The notes under the pieces: model-generated | Database searches by the model: none | The model's input: the letters and a program-made list of their open reading frames with translations, nothing else | Told to the model about the DNA's origin: nothing | Position numbers and translations under genes: made by a program | Shown: one piece after another, positions 31,485 to 36,655 of the stretch | Position numbering within the stretch: the stretch's first letter is position 1 | How the letters are laid out: each line of letters starts with the position of its first letter | Assembly (NCBI RefSeq): GCF_000633595.2 | Contig: NZ_JIBU02000041.1 | Span: 1 to 36,655 of the forward strand | DNA: 36,655 nucleotides | Direction of reading: 5' to 3' | Origin: Clostridium drakei | GTDB taxonomy: Bacteria > Bacillota > Clostridia > Clostridiales > Clostridiaceae

Positions 31485-34199
31485 TTACTTTCCTAATTGA
31501 TTTATTTTTTCTCCTAGTTGCTTTATATATTCACCATATTTAGCCCAATCTCCACTTTTTTGTGCTTCTACAGCTTTATCATATAATTCTTTAACTGTAT
31601 TTATATCTTGCATTTTTTTAGTAGTATCCTCAGTGGTTTTATTATTACTTGACTCATCATTTTTATTTTCATTCTTATAATTAAATACTTGTTGAAGAGC
31701 AGCCTCTACATTTTCTGATAAAATTATTTTATCTCCATAAGAAACTATAACTCTTTTCATTTCTGGTATACTACTTTTACCACTAGCTCTTAAGTACATA
31801 GGTTCTATATATAATAATGAATTATTTATTGGAACTATCATTGTATCTCCAAACTGTACTTGAGATCCATTCTTATTCCATAAAGCTAACTCTTGAGATA
31901 TTGTAGTATCTTGATTTATCTTTTGTTTAAATAAATATGGACTATATATAGTTTTTTCAGGAGGAAACTTATACAATACCATTTTACCGTAATTATCTTT
32001 ATCCATTCTAGCACCAAATAAGGCTACCATATTATCCTTATTTTTCATATTAAAATATTGTAAAAGAATCATCTCTTCACTTTTTTCATTTGGAAGCTTC
32101 ATAACTACATATGGTGATTCCATTGTATCTTTTTCTCCATCTATCTGCTTTTGATTCTTTGCTACTTCCCATAAATCTTCTCCATTATAAAAAACTCCTG
32201 GATCAGTCATATGATATTTTCCTAGCACACTACATTGAATTTTGAATAAATCTTCTGGATATCTAAAATGCTGTTTTATATCATCAGATAAAGTTCCTAA
32301 ATCCTTAAATAGCCCAGGAAATATTTTAGAATAACTTAAAATAATAGGATCATTCTTGTCCATCATATAAAAATTTGTTGTTCCATCCGATGCATCTATT
32401 ACCACTTTAACAGAATTCCTTATATAATTAATATTATCTTGTGGTTGAGAAAAAGGGTACCTATCAGAAGTTGTATATGCATCCAAAATCCAATAAAGCT
32501 TTCCATTACTTATAACAATATAAGGATCTGAATCATACTTTAAAAATGGCGCTATTTTTTTCGTTCTGTCAACTATATTTCTATTTATAAGAATTTTACT
32601 TTCATTTGTTATATCTCTAGATAGAATAAAGTTTAAATCTTTTTTATTAGCTGCAAAAAATATCCTATTTAACAATGTCATTTTTATACCTGCAGGACCG
32701 TTATAATTATTAGTTTGATTATTTCCACCTTTAGGATAATCAAATTCGCTTATTTTAGTATTTACTACAGCATAATCACCTGTTTTTTCTCCAAAATATA
32801 TTCTTGGATCTTTAAGTTTAATATTACTACTATTTTCAGGAGGTATATTCTTTATTAGAAAATCAGGCTGCCCCTCTGATGTTACTGTATTTACCTTACT
32901 CATTACTACACCATATCCATGTGTATATACTAAATGACGATTTTGCCATGTGTTAGGTTCTAATGATTTACTATTAATTTCTCTCGATGCTACAAATACC
33001 TGACTAATCTTACCATTTATATTATATCTATCTACATTTATATCACTAAATGTATAATAATACCTTATATTTTGAACTTGATTATAAAATTCTAATGCAG
33101 GTTTAACAGAATTTATTCTTATATTATCTATAGTATCCTTGTTATCCTTTATATTTTCTTCAGTTAAGTTTTCTTTTACTTCAAAAGGTTTTGCATCAAT
33201 ATTGTCAATATTAAAAGCTTTTCTTGTATAATCTATATCATATTTTATATAAGGTTGTTCCAAAGTTTTTTCATTTGATTTCACAAGAAAATTTTGTACC
33301 CCATTAGATACAAATCCTTCTATTACAATTAAACTAACTATTACAGAAACGGATATTACTATAAGTTTTCCCTTTGAGGTAATCACACTCCAAAAAATAA
33401 TTATAGCTGCAATAAATGCTACTACTACAATAACCTTATAAAATAACAATGTTATATGAGTATCTGTATAGCTAGCACCAAATGCAACACCTCTATTACT
33501 ATAAACTAAATTAATAGATTTCAATATGTACCCTAAAGAAACACATATCATTATAAGGAAAGAAAGAATTGCTAATTGTTTACCTGCAAATCTAGTAAGT
33601 CCATTATTAAAAATACTTACATTGCTAAACTTATTTTTAAAATTTCTTCTTGAATAAATTCTATCTCTAGCACTTAACATGAAATAAGTTATCAAAGTAA
33701 CAATTATCAAAAATATAAGCAAAATAACTATTTCTGCATATATAGACTCTATTAAAGGAAGTTTAAATATATAAAAAGATATATCAAAATTAAAAATAGG
33801 GTCCTTTATATTAAATTTTACTGAATTAGTAAATTGCAATATTCTGTACCAATAAGTTGAAGCAAATACATAAGATATTATAAAAGATATTATTGTATTA
33901 ATTATAAAGAATACTTTTCTTTCAATAATGCTTCTTCTAGCATTTACCTCCACAACCTTCTTAAATTTGATAATGCTAAGTCTTAAACTTTTATAATATA
34001 TCCATATACCTATAAAGCTAATTAAAAACATAGGTATCATAAGTTTAAAAACTGCTACTATTTTAGTAAAATAGATAGATAAATATCCTACTTCCTTAAA
34101 CCATTCTATATTTACTATAAAATTTACAATCTTTCCTACAGAAAAAAGACCTAAAAATATTATAAATATAGTTGTAATAAAAATTAGTTTTCTTTTCAT
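31485..34199 (-). CDS. UPF0182 family membrane protein
   Basis: A protein of 904 residues. Seven membrane helices lie in the first about 300 residues, with W-F-K-E-V-G-Y in the first loop as in the UPF0182 family (COG1615). A large extracytoplasmic domain of about 500 residues follows, then a low-complexity N/K/E/T tail (about 835-860) and a short helical end. The function is unknown. It starts 6 bases after the DUF362-ferredoxin gene, whose end holds its GAGGTG site, so the two are in one operon. Confidence 0.92.
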   Translation of the reverse strand: MKRKLIFITTIFIIFLGLFSVGKIVNFIVNIEWFKEVGYLSIYFTKIVAVFKLMIPMFLISFIGIWIYYKSLRLSIIKFKKVVEVNARRSIIERKVFFIINTIISFIISYVFASTYWYRILQFTNSVKFNIKDPIFNFDISFYIFKLPLIESIYAEIVILLIFLIIVTLITYFMLSARDRIYSRRNFKNKFSNVSIFNNGLTRFAGKQLAILSFLIMICVSLGYILKSINLVYSNRGVAFGASYTDTHITLLFYKVIVVVAFIAAIIIFWSVITSKGKLIVISVSVIVSLIVIEGFVSNGVQNFLVKSNEKTLEQPYIKYDIDYTRKAFNIDNIDAKPFEVKENLTEENIKDNKDTIDNIRINSVKPALEFYNQVQNIRYYYTFSDINVDRYNINGKISQVFVASREINSKSLEPNTWQNRHLVYTHGYGVVMSKVNTVTSEGQPDFLIKNIPPENSSNIKLKDPRIYFGEKTGDYAVVNTKISEFDYPKGGNNQTNNYNGPAGIKMTLLNRIFFAANKKDLNFILSRDITNESKILINRNIVDRTKKIAPFLKYDSDPYIVISNGKLYWILDAYTTSDRYPFSQPQDNINYIRNSVKVVIDASDGTTNFYMMDKNDPIILSYSKIFPGLFKDLGTLSDDIKQHFRYPEDLFKIQCSVLGKYHMTDPGVFYNGEDLWEVAKNQKQIDGEKDTMESPYVVMKLPNEKSEEMILLQYFNMKNKDNMVALFGARMDKDNYGKMVLYKFPPEKTIYSPYLFKQKINQDTTISQELALWNKNGSQVQFGDTMIVPINNSLLYIEPMYLRASGKSSIPEMKRVIVSYGDKIILSENVEAALQQVFNYKNENKNDESSNNKTTEDTTKKMQDINTVKELYDKAVEAQKSGDWAKYGEYIKQLGEKINQLGK

Positions 34200-34205
34200 T
34201 GTTAA

Positions 34206-35369
34206 TCACCTCTTATTCATCCTTAATATTTTTCCAAGAGTTGAATATTTAGTTTCTATTGCACCACAAGGACATAATTCTTGACAACAAAAACATCTTA
34301 TACATTGTTTCATATTCCACACAGGATACTTTTTTCCTTCTTTTTCAATTATTTTTATTACTTTTGGCTTTTCTGGACATACTTCTGAACATCTAGCACA
34401 GCCAATACACTTTTCTTTTATAACAACAGGATCTGGTGCAATTAGATCTCTTAAAAAATTAGTGACTTTCGGACTTATAAAATAAAAATTTCCTCCTTCC
34501 CTACAAAGTTCAAAATCTTTTACTAGCATATCATTAACTTTTTCACCCAAAACCTGTATATTTTTTTCAAAAACCTCTCCCCAATTATTATCAAATGCTT
34601 CTTTTAACACTGGTATATCCAATGGATTATCATATCCTATTAACTTTGTTGCAATAGAATCAACTGCAGTTAGACTTTTACCCATAATTAATGTATTCAT
34701 TTTTTTCGGTTTTCCACTTTTAGGACCATTTCCCTCCATAGCAATAATACCATCTAATATGGCAAAACTTGTATTAACTAATGTGTTCAAATCTAAAAGC
34801 ATTTTGCAAAAATTATTGGCATTTGGCATTCTAGTATGCCATGTAGCTTTTAAAGTACCTGGTATACATCCAAATTGATTTTTTACAGCCCCAGTATAAT
34901 AAGCCATTGCATGGGTCTTCAATTTGGGTAAAGTTATAAGTACATCACTTTCATAAGGAGCTCTAGCTATGGTCCATGATTTACATAATATAGAATTATC
35001 CAATTTTACATGCACAGACTCTTTGAAATCTTCAAACTTTACATTATATTTTTGTGCTACTTCTAAAAGTCCTGATCTTTCAGCTGCCTTATTAGAGTCT
35101 CCAAATCCAGGTGAATCACCAAATGATATATTACAAGAATAATCTTTTACAATCCTTATCACAGATTCAAATACATTAACATTTGTAATTACAGGTGAGC
35201 CTACTTGCTCTATAGATAACATATTAGGCTTTAATAAAACTTTACTATTATAAGGTATAAGCTCTCTTAAAAAACTGTCACCACCCAATGAATCAAAACC
35301 TTCTCTTAACTTTTTTTCTATAGTATCCACATCATAAGTTTCACATTTTAATAGTGCTACTTTTTCCAT
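34206..35369 (-). CDS. DUF362 protein with two C-terminal 4Fe-4S clusters
   Basis: A protein of 387 residues. The N-terminal DUF362 domain includes K-V-L-L-K-P-N-M-L, F-G-D-S-P-G-F-G-D and L-P-K-L-K-T-H-A-M. The C-terminal ferredoxin domain has C321-x2-C-x2-C-x3-C-P and C356-x2-C-x2-C-x3-C-P, with one extra Cys in the second motif. The family is widespread in anaerobes and its role is not established. It lies 26 bases after niaR and 6 bases before the UPF0182 gene. GGAG precedes the ATG. Confidence 0.9.
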   Translation of the reverse strand: MEKVALLKCETYDVDTIEKKLREGFDSLGGDSFLRELIPYNSKVLLKPNMLSIEQVGSPVITNVNVFESVIRIVKDYSCNISFGDSPGFGDSNKAAERSGLLEVAQKYNVKFEDFKESVHVKLDNSILCKSWTIARAPYESDVLITLPKLKTHAMAYYTGAVKNQFGCIPGTLKATWHTRMPNANNFCKMLLDLNTLVNTSFAILDGIIAMEGNGPKSGKPKKMNTLIMGKSLTAVDSIATKLIGYDNPLDIPVLKEAFDNNWGEVFEKNIQVLGEKVNDMLVKDFELCREGGNFYFISPKVTNFLRDLIAPDPVVIKEKCIGCARCSEVCPEKPKVIKIIEKEGKKYPVWNMKQCIRCFCCQELCPCGAIETKYSTLGKILRMNKR

Positions 35370-35395
35370 AACCTATCTCCATTCTTAACAATTTT

Positions 35396-35911
35396 TTAAT
35401 CTGATATTAAATATCCTTTTTCTTTTAATTCTTTAATCATATTTTCTATTATTTCTTCATTCTCTGCTACTACAGTATGCAAATGAACACCTCCTGTTAA
35501 AATTAAGAGAGGTTCCGCCTTATACTTATTTATCTTCTTTATAAAATTCTCTACATCATAAAACGTTTTTATCATAAGCATTCCTCTTATTTCTCCATAT
35601 AAGGGATGTTCTACGATAACATCTTCTATTATGCCACCAAATTTAATTATAATTTTAAGTTCATCTTCTATATTTTCAGTTTTATGTGAAAAAGCCATAA
35701 CCCTCTTTACTATACTTTTTTGTTCTTTAGGCATTAAATATCCTTCAGGTGTAGCTATAATTTTTTTACCCTCTGCCCTTAATATAGCTATATCTTTTAC
35801 TATTATTTGTCTTGTTACTCCCAATTGTTCGGCCAACTCATGCCCTTTTTCGGGATTATTGCTTTTTTTTAATATTTCTTCTATATACGTTCTTCTTTCT
35901 TTTGAATTCAT
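35396..35911 (-). CDS. niaR: NiaR, niacin-responsive transcriptional repressor
   Basis: A protein of 171 residues with an N-terminal HTH_11 winged helix (about 5-60, L-A-E-Q-L-G-V-T-R-Q-I-I-V-K-D-I) and a 3H domain whose conserved His residues are H76, H102, H143 and H145, used for metal and niacin binding. Family members repress NAD synthesis and niacin uptake genes when niacin is present. The start is ATG 35911 with GGAGG 5 bases before it; the upstream TTG lies in that site. A 17-bp perfect inverted repeat (35925-35968) lies directly upstream, and a related one precedes the HD gene. First gene of niaR-DUF362-UPF0182. Confidence 0.93.
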   Translation of the reverse strand: MNSKERRTYIEEILKKSNNPEKGHELAEQLGVTRQIIVKDIAILRAEGKKIIATPEGYLMPKEQKSIVKRVMAFSHKTENIEDELKIIIKFGGIIEDVIVEHPLYGEIRGMLMIKTFYDVENFIKKINKYKAEPLLILTGGVHLHTVVAENEEIIENMIKELKEKGYLISD

Positions 35912-35924
35912 TTTTACCTCCAAT

Positions 35925-35968
35925 AAATATAGTTATAAATTAATATCAATAAATTTATAACTATATTT
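35925..35968. promoter_or_regulatory. 17-bp inverted repeat, probable NiaR operator
   Basis: AAATATAGTTATAAATT (35925-35941) and AATTTATAACTATATTT (35952-35968) with a 10-base spacer, between the probable -10 and the niaR ribosome binding site. Each arm contains TATAGTTATA, also found twice near 36514-36543. Confidence 0.65.
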
Positions 35969-35992
35969 TACCATTAATTTTTATTAAGTAAA
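35965..35992 (-). promoter_or_regulatory. Possible niaR promoter
   Basis: On the minus strand TTTACT (35987-35992), 16-base spacer, TAAAAT (35965-35970). The -10 touches the inverted repeat. Confidence 0.45.
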
Positions 35993-36002
35993 ATATTCAT
36001 TA

Positions 36003-36497
36003 TTAATTTCTGCTATCACACATTTTTAATATATTTAATTCACTATCTTCTTTTACTTCATTGTTATGATGATTTTTAATTAAATATAATATTCTATCAT
36101 TGTAATTATATTTTTTTAACATTTCATAACCTATTATTCCATGATTATAATAAACATATATTTTTTTTAAGTTAGAAAACTTTTTTAAACGCCCTTTAGA
36201 AATTTTATCTGCTATAACAATAAGTCCTTTATCTATTATTGTTAATTTTTTGACACATTTTCCTATATCATGTAATAGTGAAGCTTTTAAAATAACTTTA
36301 GAATCTAGATTTTGAACTTTACAAACTTTTTCTACATCATAAGCTACATTAATAGAGTGTTTTTGTTCGTTCACAGATAATCTAAAAAACAAATCCAATT
36401 CCTGAGAATTTAGATTACTTTTTAAAAACTTTATATCTTTATCATTTAACTTTGAATTTATAGCCCAATAGAATTGCTTTATTCTATAAAAAATCAT
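36003..36497 (-). CDS. HD (HDIG) domain phosphohydrolase-like protein
   Basis: A protein of 164 residues. HD metal ligands: H47, the H76-D77 pair in L-L-H-D-I-G-K, H119, H143/H144 and D161 in L-K-M-C-D-S-R. The insert between HDIGK and the later His is about 40 residues. This fits a metal-dependent phosphohydrolase of the HDIG group; the substrate is unknown. The start is ATG 36497 with GGAG 9 bases before it. Its upstream region holds the same TATAGTTATA element as niaR, so it may belong to the NiaR regulon (inference). It ends 35 bases before the niaR upstream inverted repeat. Confidence 0.8.
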   Translation of the reverse strand: MIFYRIKQFYWAINSKLNDKDIKFLKSNLNSQELDLFFRLSVNEQKHSINVAYDVEKVCKVQNLDSKVILKASLLHDIGKCVKKLTIIDKGLIVIADKISKGRLKKFSNLKKIYVYYNHGIIGYEMLKKYNYNDRILYLIKNHHNNEVKEDSELNILKMCDSRN

Positions 36498-36513
36498 AAA
36501 ATACAACTCCTTC

Positions 36514-36543
36514 TATAACTATATTTTAATTCATATAGTTATA
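36514..36543. promoter_or_regulatory. Inverted repeat upstream of the HD gene, same element as at niaR
   Basis: TATAACTATA (36514-36523) and TATAGTTATA (36534-36543), perfect complements, 10-base spacer, 17 bases before the HD start codon. The half-site is identical to that upstream of niaR, in the opposite order. Confidence 0.6.
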
Positions 36544-36567
36544 AAGTGCACTAATTATTTGTAAAAA

Positions 36568-36599
36568 AAAATATCTGTAATCTAAATTACAGATATTTT
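36568..36599. terminator. Terminator of the tRNA-Ala transcript
   Basis: AAAATATCTGTAAT / ATTACAGATATTTT, 4-base loop, followed on the minus strand by a T run, directly after the tRNA CCA end. Confidence 0.88.
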
Positions 36600-36600
36600 A

Positions 36601-36655
36601 TGGTGGAGATAAAGAGACTCGAACTCTTGACCCTCTGCGTGCAAGGCAGATGCTC
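36601..36655 (-). tRNA. tRNA-Ala(TGC), 3' part only
   Basis: The last 55 bases, including the anticodon stem-loop (CTTGCAC, anticodon TGC), T arm and encoded CCA. The 5' part is beyond the window edge. A terminator follows, so it is the last gene of its transcript, which may be an rRNA or tRNA operon to the right. Confidence 0.9.

Noticed and set aside
1..36655. CRISPR arrays, insertion sequences, prophage or integrative elements
   Set aside because: No regularly spaced direct repeats, transposase or integrase genes, or att-like duplications at the tRNA genes were seen.

Overview
The window is very AT-rich, uses AGGAGG-type ribosome binding sites and frequent TTG starts, and has a clostridial gene order (serS, tRNA-Ser, tadA, ffs, dnaX, ybaB, recR, DUF2508, bofA). 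It also carries sporulation, ferredoxin and Ser T-box features. This points to the chromosome of a cluster I Clostridium, probably in the origin-proximal part of the genome. The C. novyi / C. botulinum group III area is a guess from general resemblance, not a result. Almost every gene lies on the minus strand; only a methyltransferase gene and psd are on plus. I see no CRISPR array, insertion sequence or prophage.

Left part (1-8.9 kb). Two tandem strong promoters at 21-133 fire leftwards out of the window and look like P1/P2 of an rRNA operon. A two-domain GNAT protein and a SAM methyltransferase are divergently transcribed. The serine biosynthesis operon serA-DUF1015-serC is preceded by one consensus promoter and two nearly identical tandem T-box riboswitches. 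Both have a UCC (Ser) specifier and a UGGC bulge matching the GCCA end of tRNA-Ser. Next come two small Cys-rich proteins, one overlapping a flavodoxin-ferredoxin (EFR1-type) gene, and a TIM-barrel protein.

Middle part (8.9-16.4 kb). Housekeeping genes: a Nudix hydrolase, sfsA, bofA, DUF2508, recR, ybaB and dnaX. After them come the large SRP RNA fused in transcription to tRNA-Ser(GGA), then tRNA-Ser(CGA), tadA and cfa.

Accessory part (16.4-26.8 kb). A MarR regulator lies upstream of cfa with a dyad over its -35 box. A molbindin gene is broken by one TGA. An exporter operon (MarR, lipoprotein HlyD, two ABC-2 permeases) has no ATPase and a striking nested palindromic operator. Then come tRNA-Arg(CCT), psd, a large hybrid sensor kinase that has lost both phosphoacceptor histidines, and a YczE-like membrane protein.

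Right part (26.8-36.6 kb). tRNA-Arg(ACG), tRNA-Ser(GCT), tRNA-Ser(TGA) and serS. With GGA and CGA, the window holds a complete serine isoacceptor set, its synthetase, and the serine pathway controlled by it. A FAD/[2Fe-2S] oxidoreductase with DUF1667, an L,D-transpeptidase, a UPF0182 membrane protein, a DUF362-ferredoxin protein, niaR and an HD-domain protein follow. niaR and the HD gene are each preceded by inverted copies of the same element, TATAGTTATA. The window ends inside tRNA-Ala(TGC).
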